A stretch of 64,000 nucleotides of DNA from Asterochloris sp. CNOR1 (taxonomy: Eukaryota > Chlorophyta > Trebouxiophyceae > Trebouxiales > Trebouxiaceae), in assembly GCA_963969365.1 (NCBI GenBank), contig OZ017750.1, forward strand, positions 2,046,001 through 2,110,000, given 5' to 3'. Of the stretch, positions 33,402-46,600 are shown piece after piece. The notes under the pieces were generated by a model. The model was not told the origin of the DNA, searched no databases, and saw nothing but the letters and a program-made list of their open reading frames with translations. Numbering within the stretch: position 1 is the first letter of the stretch; the number at the start of each line of letters is the position of its first letter. A program made the translations under genes and the position numbers.

Positions 33402-34701
33402 GTTGGCAGCGATCAGAGGTGTGCACAGGCGGAGGCGAACAGGTCAAAGGCAAATGACAGATTCAGAGGGTGCGAAAATGAGCCCAATTGTGTCCAGACA
33501 GGGGTTTTGTTTGCTGGTCAATGCGAGCTGTGATAATGCATCGCTGACCGTCTGCGTGGGCAGCCACACCTGCTGCCATGGCGTGGCAGCAGGTAAGAGA
33601 GACTGCAACATTCAAATATTTTCTGGATATGATCAGGTCATGACCTCCCATCGAGCAGCAATTGCTACAACAGCAAAAGTTGCTCTTCAGGAGACAGAAG
33701 TCACCCAGCCAGGCACCGTCGAACAGCCTTGCCAGCAGGCCGACATGCTGATGCGGCAGGAAACCACGGAGAAGTCACAGAGGCTTGCCTTCCAGACACA
33801 AGCTGGCCCGGCCCCAGCAGCAGTAAGTTCAGCCTGCTGCAAGAGCTGTCTTGAGAAGCAGTTCAGCGCCAAGACCAATGCTGTGAACGCATTGTGTGCA
33901 ATGCGTTCACGACTTGCATGGTCAGTGTCAGTGGGCACCCTTGCCATTTGTGCCAGCTAAGCACACGCTACAGCGTGAGCATGTCCTGGCTGCATCTTTA
34001 ACACCTGCTGGAGAATGTGTTGCCTGTGCGCCTCAATGCCTGCTGCGCAGCATTCTATGAAGGAGAAGCACAATCACAGATCATCTCAGAGCAGGTTGCC
34101 ACCTCCTCCAGTTGTCCCAGCATCCAGCAACAGAGGCTACCAGAAGTTGCAGCCTCTTGGGCTTTCTGCTGTTCAGTTTGGAAGGCTGCTGCTCCACAGC
34201 TTCAGCCATTCACAACGCTACAACGCCACCTTGTGGGGTGCAATAGCTGCTTCCAGCAGGTGTCGGCAACCCACCTCATTTGCTGGCCCTCGCTCCAGCC
34301 ACAACCATAACAGACACTGGCTAACATTTTCAAGCACATACCTCCCAGACAGCCGTTTGCAGCACTGCTTTACGATGACTGCATGCTGAGCAGCACCAGG
34401 AATGCATCCAGGTGTAGGCATCAGGGTCGGCATCCTTTGCATCAATACCTTCCTGCAATCCTGCCAGGCTGATGGACCCTGGCTGGAGGGTAAACCTGGT
34501 CTCGCCAGCTGCAATGGGCAATTTACATCGGCTTTCTCGCATTCAACCAGCTTGATGCAGCATGATCTACGCATGTCCCAGGCCCGTTCTCTGTTGCCTC
34601 TGGACTTCATATGTAATTCACTTACTTGACCGTGCATTTGAAGTACGCCATGGGGATGGGGTGTATCCTGCTGCATAGTGGTACAGGGGGGCTGTCCAAC
34701 C
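33402..34701. other. Unresolved region with fragments of coding signal on both strands
   Basis: Coding-like pieces without a consistent model. Plus strand: after an acceptor near 33690, about 44 codons beginning ETEVTQPGTVEQPC and ending at a GTAAGT donor near 33824. Minus strand: a possible start MAYFKCTVK at 34650 with a GTAAGT donor, then pieces reading AGETRFTLQPGSISLAG (about 34515-34450), CLLWLWLERGPANE (34310-34270) and HLLEAAIAPHK (34260-34225). The minus-strand set looks the more gene-like, but phases do not join. The region must also contain the LEA promoter (above 33401) and the ABHD13 3' UTR. Confidence 0.3.
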
Positions 34702-37091
34702 TCAGTGGGCTGTCTCCTGCTCAGAGATGTCATGCCACTCAGAGAGGCTTTCTTGTGAGTCCGCCCTGGCATGCTGCTGGCCGGCTGCAGCTGGCCTGCT
34801 CCTCAATGTCTGTGGTCGGCTGTGGCTGCTCTCAACCTGGACGGGGCCAGCAGCTGCCAATGGCTTGGCACCAGCCTGGTCAGCCCGCTGCGCTTCCTGC
34901 ACTCCTGCACCACTGTCACGCAGCTGCGCTGGAGCCCTGCCAAGGTGTGCGTCAGCAAACTGCTTTATGGCTTGCCAGTACTCCTGCATCCAGACACAGA
35001 AAGGTGGGTGCAGGCAGAGAGCCATGCACTGCTGAAGTCAGGCTGCTGCAAGGGGTCAAAGTTGCTGGCTGCCTCAGGCACATGTACGCCGGCAGGACGC
35101 AATCAACATGCATAGCAGCTACCCCAGACTGCAACATGCCTTGCTGTGCACAGCCTGGCAACAATGTTGATTGTCGGAGTGCACGCCCTGCAGCATACCA
35201 ACTCACCAGCGGTTGGGTCTCATATGCATCCATGTGGCCTGCCTGGGGGAATTCTGCCCATGTTGCGTTGCCACTGCTGGAAATGGAGTTGTACAGCTGC
35301 CGCATCTGCTCAGGCGGCAGCATCTCATCCTGCAAGGGGGCACATCCTGCCATTGAGTTCCCCCGCAAGGCCTGAGGGGGCCGTTCCGGTCGAGGCAGAC
35401 CTGCAGGGGAGCCTGCACTTGGGGCATGTGCAGTGTTTCGACACCTGCTGCCCACAAAGGTGGAGAAGCACTTCAGGTTGCTCAAACCTGAATGCAGCCA
35501 GATGTGTGCAGCAGCTCACCTGCAGAGAGGACAAGAGCAGCACAGGCAGCTGCCGCAGCTTGTGCATCTGCTGCCCGCTGCGCCACTTGTTGCGGATCAG
35601 AAAGTTGAAGGGGCGCCCAGGCCCCAGAAAGGGTCGCAGCAGCGGCATGACCTGCACTCAGGCAGGCAAGCTGACTGGCCCGACTTCCTGTGGGAGCAAA
35701 TGATGCTCCTTGGCAGCAGAGAGGCAGGCGGGAGCACAGAACCCTCGGTGAAAGTGTGGTGCAGCTTTTGTTCCAGGAGAGGGAGATGCCTTTGAGTGCA
35801 GCTGGCAGGGGCAGGTGTGCTCGCCTTGGGAGCAACCTCTTCAATGGACGTGAAGGTATTCTCAATCATGACCGCCTTCACAGCCTGGGGATTGCTGGCT
35901 GCCAGGTAGATGGCAACTGCGCCCCCCAGTGACCGCCCAAATAGAGCGATCTGCATGGCAGAGATGTTTTGTTTGACGAACAGCCAGAAACAGGCGCAGA
36001 TAGCTTGGCTGTGCAAAATGAATGGTACTGGACTACCTGGGACTGCCTGTGTTGCAGCAACTTGTAAAATGGGGAGCATCACTTTAGCAAAGTGCTGTAC
36101 AGTGAGGCCCTAGGAATCAGCCAGGCCACACAGTGCAGTCAGATGCAGTCACAGGCAGGATGTGGCAGCAGCACCTGACCCTGGCTGACATCCTTGCTGG
36201 CCTGCAGCCAGTCCAAAGCTGCCTGAGCATCCAGCTTGAGGCCAGCCTCGTTGGGGGAGCCCTTGGACAGGCCATAGCCCCGGTAGCTGGGGGCAAACAC
36301 GCTGCAGTTCAGGTGCTGCATCAGCAGGCGCAAGAAGGGCAGCCGCAGGGACATGTCGCCTGCATTCTCCTGCAGGCAGGCTGGGACAGGGGGGTTGGTG
36401 TTGCCATTGTTTCTGTATGTGAAGCAAACAGGCATGACACCGGTCGGCCCATCTTCACTGCTACAGATATGGCGCCATGGTCTGCCAAAAGGCCTTGGTG
36501 TTTACATTATATTGCACTCAGATATGCTGCGGTTTTATGCACAGACTGGCAGAGGCAGAGACCTGCCTGGAAGAAGCAGATGGTCGGACGCTGCCGAATC
36601 TGTGTCTTGCTCCAGGTGGTGGGCCACATCCACCAGGCATGCAGTATGGTGCCATCGGCTGCTGAGAGCTCAATGTCCTGCAGGGATCAGGGAACTCAGG
36701 GTCTCCTCTCACTGACTTCCATGGTGGCAGTTCCAGCAGGGGCTGGCAGCAATGCCTGGAGTCTTGCAGGGGCAAGGCAGGGGCACGTGCTTCTGTTAAC
36801 AGCCCAAGAACTGCTGACATGCACCCCTGACCTCGTACTGAAGCCCAAATCTGTTCGGGAGGTAAGAGAATCCATTAGGGAGGCCAGGCAGGCGTGGCAC
36901 ATAGATCTGCAGCATTGGCATATTGGAGCTAGATTGAACTGTGTGTGATATCTTCTGCCACCAAACAAGCTCCTGCCACAGCGTTTGGCCAGCAAGCGCA
37001 CCAGCTTCTCTTGAAACACACACAAGAGGCCTAATGCACATGCTGCAAAGCCCCCTCCCTGCATGGCACTGGAGACCTGAGGCGACTGCAT
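34702..37091 (-). CDS. ABHD13/Bem46-type alpha/beta hydrolase
   Basis: Serine hydrolase of the Bem46/ABHD13/WAV2 family, membrane-anchored, possibly acting on acylated proteins or lipids. Eight exons in phase: 37091-37002, 36906-36832, 36677-36567, 36369-36175, 35950-35825, 35651-35520, 35329-35207, 34983-34702; 377 residues. Exon 1 holds the N-terminal membrane anchor (GGGFAACALGLLCVFQEKL). Then IYVPRLPGLPNGFSYLPN, DIELSAADGTILHAW, ENAGDMSLRLPF (oxyanion region), FAPSYRGYGLSKG, the nucleophile elbow GRSLGG (S164), DEMLPP (D244) and AGHMDAYE (H275), so the triad is intact. The C-terminal about 60 residues after the last core helix are Gln/Ser/Arg-rich and not part of the family core. Intron 3 has a GC donor (CAG|GCAGGT). 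Intron 5 either uses GC (AAG|GCGAGC) or a weak GT 12 nt earlier. Confidence 0.92.
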
Positions 37092-37699
37092 TGCAGAAAG
37101 AGGCAGGGCTGTCCTGTGGTTGGTGGCAACATGCTTACAGCACCAATCAGTCTGATCGCCCATCTTGTCCAAAATCCTGAATCTAGCAAGAACATCAGTC
37201 GGGATTGGTCTACAGGTGATCTCAGGACAGGGGGTACACGCTTGTCCAGATCTTGAGCTGCGTTTATCATCCTCTAACCTATTCAGGTTCCACCTCATTT
37301 GATGCAGCTCTGCAGGCCTGCACAGCCAGCTGCAGGGTTGATCACGCTCATGACGCAATCACCTTCAAACGACTCTCAAGCATCCATCACAAGCTATGAC
37401 AGCTCAGGGCTCGAAGCCGGACTTGAAACCACTGAGAAGAGGCCTGGCAAGCTCAGGGGATTTTCCAGCACAGGCAGATGAAGGAGACATCCATTAGACG
37501 CTGAAAAGTCACAGGCACGCCATCAGCTAAGCTGGCACTGTCCAGCCTATGCAGAACGAAACTTGTGAAACCTGCCTATCCCTGTCACACATACCACAGA
37601 TAGTATAGCAAGACACAAGGTGCTTCCTCATGATGGCCCTGGACAGCTCACAGAGTCCACACGGAGCGACTGGTGCAGTGCAGGCGCAGTGGTGACGCC
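37092..37699. other. Intergenic between ABHD13 and strawberry notch
   Basis: Divergent promoter space of about 600 bp. An open frame at 37299-37481 (60 codons, ends with a stop) has no homology or splice link to the next gene and is not called. No TATA box recognised. Confidence 0.5.
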
Positions 37700-40600
37700 A
37701 TGTCAGGCACTGTTGCCATGCACGTGCAATGCGCCACCTGCAAGGAGGCCACAGCCGGTGAGCAGGCCGTTTGCAGCCCAAGTGGCGCAGCTGCATGGTT
37801 GAAGGGCCGTCATGCAGACTGCACCACTGCCCAGCTGTCTGACTGGTCAGCTGTGCCATGCGCTTGACTCCAGGCTGCACCAACTGTGTGAGCTTGTTGC
37901 TCTCCCGGGAGCCCACCAGCCTGGCAGGCACGGCCTGCCACCAGCACTGCTGCTGGCCTGCCAATGTAGCAATGTCTTGACCTAACAGCAGAAAGGGGTC
38001 AGCACCTACCTTAGTGCCGCGCATGCTGCTGTTGCAGGCACATTGGAAGCACTTCCAGTGCCCTGCTGCTGACTGCTGCACCTGCCCTGCAGTGCCGTAC
38101 ACGATGCTGCCCAAGCTGTTGCAGCAGCCCACCTGGAGGTGCCCCCTGTGCGGCGGCATGAACCAGTGCACCCTGGATCCCAAGGTAGCTGATCAGCTGA
38201 TGGTGCAGTACAGAGTTGCGCAGCAGCACGGGGAGGTCGATGCGCTACCAGACCTGCCGGACTTTGATAGCCCCACCATGACCAGCGGGAGCCTTTACCC
38301 GGCCGGGTCCTCTGTGAGTCCTGTGAGCCTGATGGTCCCCTGCAAGCACATGGAAGGGGAGGGCAAAGGATGTGTTGCAACCTCTGCCAAAGGGATGAAT
38401 GGCAAGAGCCTGTACCTGGCAGTATACCCTGCCAGCTCCCCTGCTTGCGGGGCAGAGGCAAAAGGATGGGTGTGGCCTGCAAAGGATGATGCATCTTGAC
38501 AGGCCACTAGGGACATCAGAAGCCTGCACTGAGCAGATCCACTGCGAGGTTCAGACCTGATCTCCCCGAGGAGGAGGGGGGGTGGGGCAGAATGCAGCAC
38601 AGGTCGCATGGCTGAAAGGCCAAACACTCACAGGCATGGGTAGAGCAAGTGCCAGAGCATGAGGCAGCCCAGGGCAACATCAGATCTCGCTCAAGCCATG
38701 TAGGACAGGTACTGTGGAGGGAGTACGTGAATGGCAGCCAGCTGCATGAAGGCATTCCCCCTCTGAAATGGAGACACCTCTGCCGCAGGCGCAGATGCAG
38801 CGTCCTGGGCCCGGGCAGCAGCCCTACGCAATGTCTGACTCTGATAAAGACCGGTTGAGCCGGAAGCGCAAGCAGCCTGACCCCTGGCAGACCAGTCAGG
38901 CAAGCTTTGCTGCTGCATATGCATTGTAGACGGCCACTCTGCCTGCTGTTTGAACTGATGCTGTGCCGAAACCCCACTTGATGTGCGAGACATGACAGCC
39001 CTGACCTCATTGTGCTGTTGTGCATCAACATGGCGGCTCACTGTGTATCTGTCCTGCTGTGCTATAACTTAGCTGAGTCTGCCATCCAGTTGGTGGACTG
39101 GAACAGCCACAGCCAGTCAGCGGGATGGAATGGTAACAGCCACAGCCAGTCGACGGGGAATGGCGCCAGCCACAGCCAGGATCCCTATGGTGCCTATGCA
39201 CAGCCCCCAGAGCTGGAAGAGGAAGACGACGACGAAGATGAGGAGGCTGGGGACACATTTATGGTGAGCAGCAGTGGCTTGTGGTGGCAGCTGGGCTGGC
39301 CTGCACAGACGTGATTACAAGCAGCGGTGACGTGCTGTGGCCACTTGGTGTTGGACTGGTCAGACACTTACAGTCAGCAACTTTCATTTTGGGTGGCTGT
39401 CTGCTGCTGGGCTGCCAATTTTGTCAGAGTTCAAAATTTCAGCCGGCAGGATCACACCCCATCCAGAGTGTTTGGCCGCATCTGCACACCACTGCCAAGC
39501 ATCTGGTGTCCTCAGCTGCTCAGCCCTTGTAGGCTCATGCCCCCGCAGTGCATTGAGCATCTAGGCATGCACTTCCTTGTCCTGGCCCTGGAACCCATAG
39601 TCTCCAATCAACTTCTCTACTTATCCTGCTGCCCCCTGCATGTGCGTATCCTGTGGCAAGCTGCGCATTTGGCACACCCTTTCAAAGGGGTCCTTTGTTG
39701 CCACTCCCTAACTCTGACAGTCAGCCCACCTGAGCGCGCAGGAGTACACGCCCTCCAAGCTGCGCATTGGGCGTCCCCACCCTGACCCAGTGGTTGAGAC
39801 CTCCTCCCTGGCGGCTGTGCAGCCTCCTGACGTGTCCTATCAGCTGCACCTGGACGAGCTTGTGCAGGGAGGGGGCCTGAGCGGGCTGCAGCTGGAGTCC
39901 ATCACCTACGCCTGCCAGAGGCACGAGCAGCTGCTGCCAGATGGCTCCCGTGCAGGGTTCTTCATAGGGGACGGCGCTGGCGTGGGGAAGGGGCGCACCA
40001 TTGCAGGTGCACCAGGCTGTTATGCTGGCTTATCGCCATCAGAACCTCAGGGACAACCCTCATGTGGGCAGGGGGTACTCACTTTGCTGCTCATCTGCTG
40101 GATATGCGTGTATGCTTATGACAAGAGCAGGCCAGGGGAGCTTGGCTCTAGCTGCAGCAGGACTGCTGCACGTCCAGCGCCAGGGAGGCTTGCTGACTTC
40201 CTGCACTCCTGCTTGATACACTTGAGCTTCTTGCGGTTGTGCTTTCTGAGGCCATGCCAGGCTTGCTCAGTTTCCCGATTGCTCAAGGGCAGGAACTGCA
40301 TGCCACTGGAAGGCAAGGCACCCTGCTGAAAGTCTCTTGGCAGCCTGAGGGTGCAAGAGGTGGCTCATCAATGACACCTAGTGTGAGGGCATGATACGTC
40401 CTGTCCCCTATGTGCAGCCCTGGCCTGACCATGTCTGTCACCCACAAAGGCCCTTTGGCTGCAGGGCTTGTGCTGGAAAACTGGCGCTGCAACCGGAGGC
40501 GCCATGTGTGGTTGTCTGTGGGCGCGGACCTGAAGATCGACAGCCGGCGGGATTTGGACGATGTGGGGGCGCCTGATGTAGAGGTGTACCCTCTGAACAA

Positions 40601-43600
40601 GATGCCCTACCAAGACTTGGACACTGCCAAGGTACAGACCTGGTTGCTTTGCAAGCTACAGGAGCAATGTGGGATGGTCCCAGATGTATTGCCCTGGCAG
40701 AGGTGTACCCATGCCAACCTGGGCACTGCAAAGGTTATGGCGTGCTTGCTTGCATGGCTATGGCCCATTTGCACTGCGTCAGCTGTGCTGCTGACATTTG
40801 TGCTGCGCCCATGGGCAGCCATGTCACAGCCAGCCTGTTTGCACCCCAGCATACTCCCTGGCCCGCATGCCTGGTGTCCAAGCTGCCCTTTGGCTTGCTA
40901 CAGCACACTGCGCCCTCTGATCGCGCCAGCACTTGTGGATTGCTCCCCTTTTGTTTGTGCCACAGTATCTGCATTGCGCTGCCTCTGGTTGACATGCCAA
41001 GCCGACCTTTGCCATGCTGCTTCCTTGCCTTGCATCTGTTGTTTCCCGCTGAAGGGTGGCGCTCAGGACGGCGTGCTATTCTCCACCTACTCCTCCCTGA
41101 TCTCCAGCTCCGACAAGGGGCTCACGCGCCTGCAGCAGGTGGTGGACTGGTGTGGCAAGGCAAAGGGGGCCACGCCTGACACCTTTGACGGCCTCATCCT
41201 CTTTGATGAGTGAGCATGGCAGGCTGTTGAACTGGCTCTGAGCCGGTGCTGGAAATTGTAAAGATGTGTTGCAGTGACAGTGTCCTCTGTCTCTTATAGC
41301 TTTGCTACCAGTAGGGTGCACAGCATGCCGCTTGTGTCTTGCCGAGGGCAGGGCGTCACCTCCCAGGAGCTGCCCTGCTGGAGGTTCTGATGTCACTCGC
41401 TGTAGCATGCACACTGACATTTGAACACTGTGTGCAGGTGCCACAAGGCAAAGAACCTGGTGCCAGATGGTGGTGGCAAGCCCACCAAGGTGAGGGCACC
41501 TTTCAGACTCTTATATGCTGATTTGGGTGTGCAGCACAATGCCACACTTGGCACTCGATGCCCCATTTCAACCCTGCTGGCTTCTGCATCAGGGCTGGCC
41601 TGCCCACTCTGCTCCCAGCCCTAGGCTGTGCACGCCAGCACATCAGGCCAGCCTGTGTGCAGCTGCTAGCCTATAGGTATGTATGCTGAGTCAAGGCCTT
41701 ACCTACTCCTTGCGGCATAGTGGTACCCCTGCCCTGCAGGTTGGTCTAAAGGTGTTGGAGCTGCAGCGGCGCCTGCCCAAGGCCCGTGTGGTGTACTGCA
41801 GCGCCACAGGGGCCAGCGAGGCCCGCAACCTGGGCTACATGGAGCGCCTGGGCCTGTGGGGCAAGGGCAACGCTGCCTTTGCAGACTTTTCGGTGAGCAG
41901 GGCACATATGTCCAGGCTGCGCTGCTTTGGTGTGACGTGCTGCGGCTGCTTTGCTGGATTGCTGGGCAGCAAAAAGTTAGCCTTTGCAGGCCGTGCTGTG
42001 TGCGGTGGCCCTGCCCCGCTTGCTGTGTTGCCTGAAGGCCTCTTGAATGCTGGGTGCCAGCGCTTGAGGCCTGGACGTGTGCCATTCCCAATTTGCAGGC
42101 TGAAGGGGTAGGTGGCACTGCTCGGCCCCTTTTGTGAAGCTATAGGGCAGGCGCAGCTCCTCTGCTCACTGGCCTGCGGCTCTTTCATATCTATCAATCA
42201 GCTGTGTGGTCATGCAGGCCTTCCTGGACGCTGTCCAGAACAGGGGCATGGGCGCCCTGGAGCTAGTAGCAATGGACATGAAGGCACGGGGCATGTATGT
42301 CTGCCGGACTCTCTCCTTCAAGGGTGAGGCTGCCCCTGAGCAAGCTTCCACGAGAACCCTTACATGCAATCGCATCAGGCGCATCTAAGACAGCTGGTCT
42401 TGCCCATCTGGCACTCGCCTGTCAAGTAGCTGCTGTTGGGCTCATCCCACCAGAGCCCAGGCGCAAGTGCTGCCTCTTGGCCTGCTGGCAGGCACCACCT
42501 GCAGGAGCAGAGCCAGGTAGCTAGGTCGCCTGACTCGATTAGCGCTGTTGTGTGCCCCACACATATTCCCTGACCTGCTCAAATCCAATGCAGGTGCAAT
42601 CATGGGCCCCTGGAGGGGCTACATCCACTCTGGCCCGTTGCAGGCGCTGACACCATACGTTGCCACCTGCATCACTCAGCGGCATCTGTTGCCTGCAGGC
42701 GCCGAGTTCGACACCGTAATGTGCGAGCTGGAGGAGCCCGTGCGCACGCAGTACGAGCAGGCCGCAGAGATGTGGAACAACCTGCGGCGCGAATTCCTGT
42801 ATGCCCAAGAGCTGGCAGACGCAGCCAACATGGCGGCTGGCATGGAGAAGAAGCGCAACACCATGCTGTGGCGGGCCTACTGGGCAGCCCATCAGCGCTT
42901 CTTCCGCAGCATGTGTATGGCCGCCAAGGTGTGCAGGCAGTATTTGCCGACGTGCCAGGCTGTCCAACATGGCCTGCTTTGCAGCATCTGCATAACTTGT
43001 TGTCAGCATGAGTTTCCGCGCTCAAGACCATGCTGTGATTGACTTGCTGGGCAGCCCGCCAGCCCTTCTTCCACAGCGAGTGCATGGCTGCCAAGGGGAG
43101 CTATTTGCATGGTAAGCTTCCCTGGGATGCATTTTTAGGAGAGAGAGAGTCTTGTAAAGGACCTGTACATGGCCTCTGAGAATGACAGGCAGCTGCTGCA
43201 AAGCAGCGTGGTGTACTCGTGTGCTGGGCTGCACAATACAGCGGTCTCCATGGCCTGTACAGGGCTGCAAATGTGCATCAGCTGCAGTAGGCTACTGGCC
43301 TGCTCATCTGCCCTGTGCAGCATGGGTGTGGGCAGGCAGCTGCTGCACAGCCCGCCTAGCTTCTTGCTTGGGCCCCAATATTGGATTTGGTGTTTCTGGA
43401 TTCTTGCAACAGGTGGGCTTGCACTTCTAGCTGCAACTACGGCAGCATTCAGGCCTTGTGCCAGGCTGCTGCTGAGTGCAGCATTCGCAGTCTTCAGCAG
43501 CGCTTTGTTCTGCACAGAAGGCTGCCACATCCCATGCCAGGGTGTGGTGCCCAAGTGTGGCCCGCAAGCTGCAGAGGGCCTGGCTTGAGGTGCTGCTCAC

Positions 43601-46600
43601 CTTCACTTGGGAATTGTGCCTTTCTCACCCAGTCTCAATGGCAGCCTGCCTGCGTGCAGATCCCTGCGCTGGTGCGGATGACGCAGCAGGCGCTGGAGGA
43701 GGGCAAGTGCGTGGTGGTGGGGCTGCAGTCCACAGGGGAGGCACGCACAGCAGATGTTGTTGCAGAAAAGGGAGAGGACCTAGAGGACTTTGTCTCTGGC
43801 CCCCGGGTGAGCCATTGCAGATGTTGTGGCCAATTGGCCCTGACATGAGCTGCCAGGTTCTGCTTGCCTGGCTGCTGCCGCTCACCAGCAGGCGTCTTTG
43901 CTTCTGGCCTGTGTGGGGCAGCTTGTGTGGACGAGGCCCCGCCCTCCATAACTCTGAATTCAAGATGAGCTTGCTCTTTCATGGGGCTCCTCTGTCCTCA
44001 CAGGCCGTGCTTGCTCTTCTAGCACACATGGTATCCTGTTGTTGCAGATGTGTTAGCACCAGCTTGTGAACAGCAGCTGCCTGAGGTTTGTCTTGCTGAC
44101 CATCGTCTTGCGCTTTATACTGCAGGAGCTGCTGCTGCGCCTGGCAGATGAGCACTACCCAGTGCCCTACCAAGTTCGCCCCACGCCCAGCCCCTTGAAC
44201 ACCCCTGGCAACTCAGATGAGGAGGAGGATGCTGCCTCAGACAGCGAGGCCTTTGCCAATCTGAGCACAGCAACCACTTCAGGCCGGCGGCGCAAGCTAT
44301 CAGCGAAGGCGGCCGCAGCAGCCGGCATCTCTGCCTCGGGACCCGGCACGGGGCGGGGTCGCGGGAGGGCTCGCGGCCGGGGGCGTGGGCGTGGGCGTGG
44401 CCGCAGGGCAGCAGCTGCTGCTGCAGACAGTGGTGAGTCCTGCTAACCAGTCTCTGTATAAGATTGGCATCCACGCAAGTGAGACCGCATGCAGCTTGAG
44501 CTCAGCCGCTGTGGGCAGCAGCGGGGAGCAGCTGCTGCAGACAATGGTGAGTCCTGCAACCCAGTCTCTCAATGTGATTGGCATCCACGAGAGTGAGACC
44601 GCATGCAGCTTGAGCTCAGCAGCTGTGGGCAGCAGCGGGGAGTCCTGCCAGTCAGCCTTCAAAAGACATGCTTGTGATGCTGCAGCAGCTCTGTACTTGC
44701 AGCGCTGACATCTGCATGCTCTTGACCCTGAGCCTGTCTGGTGATATTGTGGCTGTCCGCTGCCGCCCAAGGCACAGCCCCTACCCCTAGACCGGCTGCA
44801 GGGCAGGTGCCCAACTTCTTAGCCTGGGGGCCGGCCAGTGTGCTGATTGGTCTGCGCTTGGGTTGCTACTGCCTACAGGTATCGCGGCTCGCACCATCAG
44901 CCACAGCATCTACAATGCGCTGGCTGGTTTCCCCTGCAGGCGACTCAGACCTTGAGATCCTTGAGGAGTCTTCCTCCGCCAGGCCTCTCCTGCATAATGT
45001 CATGAGCCAGCCGCCCACCCCACAGCAGGTCCAGCTCAATGAGAAGTATGATGCGCAAGTCAAACGGAGGGATCAGGTAAGCTGGAGGGCACTTACCTGT
45101 GCAGTGCCTGCACAGCATCTGCACAGAAGCCACAAAGGCCACACATCTTGTGCTTTCAAGCCACGCGTGGGGCACATAAAATCCCTGACGCAAACAACCC
45201 TTCGACGGTGTGCGCCATAGCATGAGACAGTGGCTGCCACCCATTGGAAGCTGCAAGTGTGCATGTCGCTCAGTAAAGCGCAGGCAGCTGTCTGATGACT
45301 GGTCGACCGGCTCAGCTGGCCGGCCAACAAGCATAATGAGTGTGCAGCCGCCAGGCACTAGACGGTTGGCAACCCCTGGCTGGGTCAAGGTCAAGCTTGC
45401 CACCAGTGCAGCAATACAAACAATGCTGTGAGGCTGAAGTTGGCCGGCTGGGCAGCAGGGCAGCTGCAACACTCTGAATAAAAAGAGTTGGAGCAGCATG
45501 ACTGCTCTCCCCCACCACTGCGCAGGTCAAGGAAGTCATCAACTCCTTGGCACTGCCCAATAACCCTCTGGATACCCTCATAGACCTTCTGGGCGGGCCT
45601 GACAATGTGGCTGAGATGACCGGCAGGAAGGGACGCCTTGTACGCAATCGCACCGGGACTGGCGTCAGGTGGGATGCTTGCTGGGTCAGCCACTGTTCTT
45701 TGGGGTGCTCTTCTCTTGCAAACCTGACTGCGCTCAATGCTGCAGCCTGACAAACATCTCAACTGACTGTTTGGCACCACATGGAGCAGTTGATAGGAGG
45801 TGCTTGCTGGCTCCCGTCATGCGGCCTCTTCTAGAGCTGCATGCCTTTGGCATGTTGCACATAGCAGCGTATACCCATGGGGCTGTGTACAGGCCAACTG
45901 TAACCCAGCCTGCCCTTTTTACCACTGTTGTGAGTGCTGTGCTGCTGCAACGCAGCCTAATCTGCAGACCTGCTGATGCCAGTCTCCTGCCCTGGCTCGC
46001 ACTGGATTGCAAATGTTGTCAAGGCGGCCTACTCTCTGAAGTGAACCTGCGGACCAGCTGGGCCCTGCAAGCAGGACTACGCAATGTCAGTGGCATAGCA
46101 GGGCGGGTGCCGGAGCCCTCCCACCAGCTGACACTTACCGCCTGTCCCCTGCAGGTGGGAGGCGCGCAATGCCAGCGGCATGGCAGCTGGCGGCAACCTG
46201 GAGATGATCAATGTGACAGAGAGGAAGCTGTTCATGGACAAGAGGAAGCGCATTGCCGTCATCTCGGAGGCTGCCTCAGCAGGAATCTCGCTGCATGCTG
46301 ACAGGCAAGCTGAGCTGGCTTTGCGCTGCCTGCAGCGCACTGCAACGCCGCTGGGCCTCCTGCTGTCCTTCCAGGCTACCTCAGCAGGGACACAGCTGTC
46401 TCAAATTGCTCATGTGACCAGGCTACAGTCCAGGATCCCCATGCCTCTCAGTGTCTGAAGCAACCTCATGAGCAACCCCTGTAAAATCAAATGTTAATCG
46501 CGGCTGCTTGTTGTGGTCCTGCTGTGTGCTGCGGCTTGACAGCACCCATGGCGCCCTGCAGGCGGGCAGTGAACCAGCAGCGGCGCATGCACCTCACGCT

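Noticed and set aside
35146-35703. 185-codon plus-strand frame
   Set aside because: Antisense to ABHD13 exons 6 and 7, which carry the catalytic Asp and His.
36133-36948. 271-codon plus-strand frame
   Set aside because: It is antisense to ABHD13 exons 2-4, which show family motifs and correct splice sites; the plus frame has no protein character beyond composition.
37299-37481. Possible extra first exon of SBNO
   Set aside because: The frame ends in a stop without a usable donor in phase, and the zinc-ribbon exon at 37700 already has a good start.
43137-43151. GA-rich tract as a polypyrimidine or microsatellite feature
   Set aside because: Only five GA units inside an SBNO intron; too short to mean anything.
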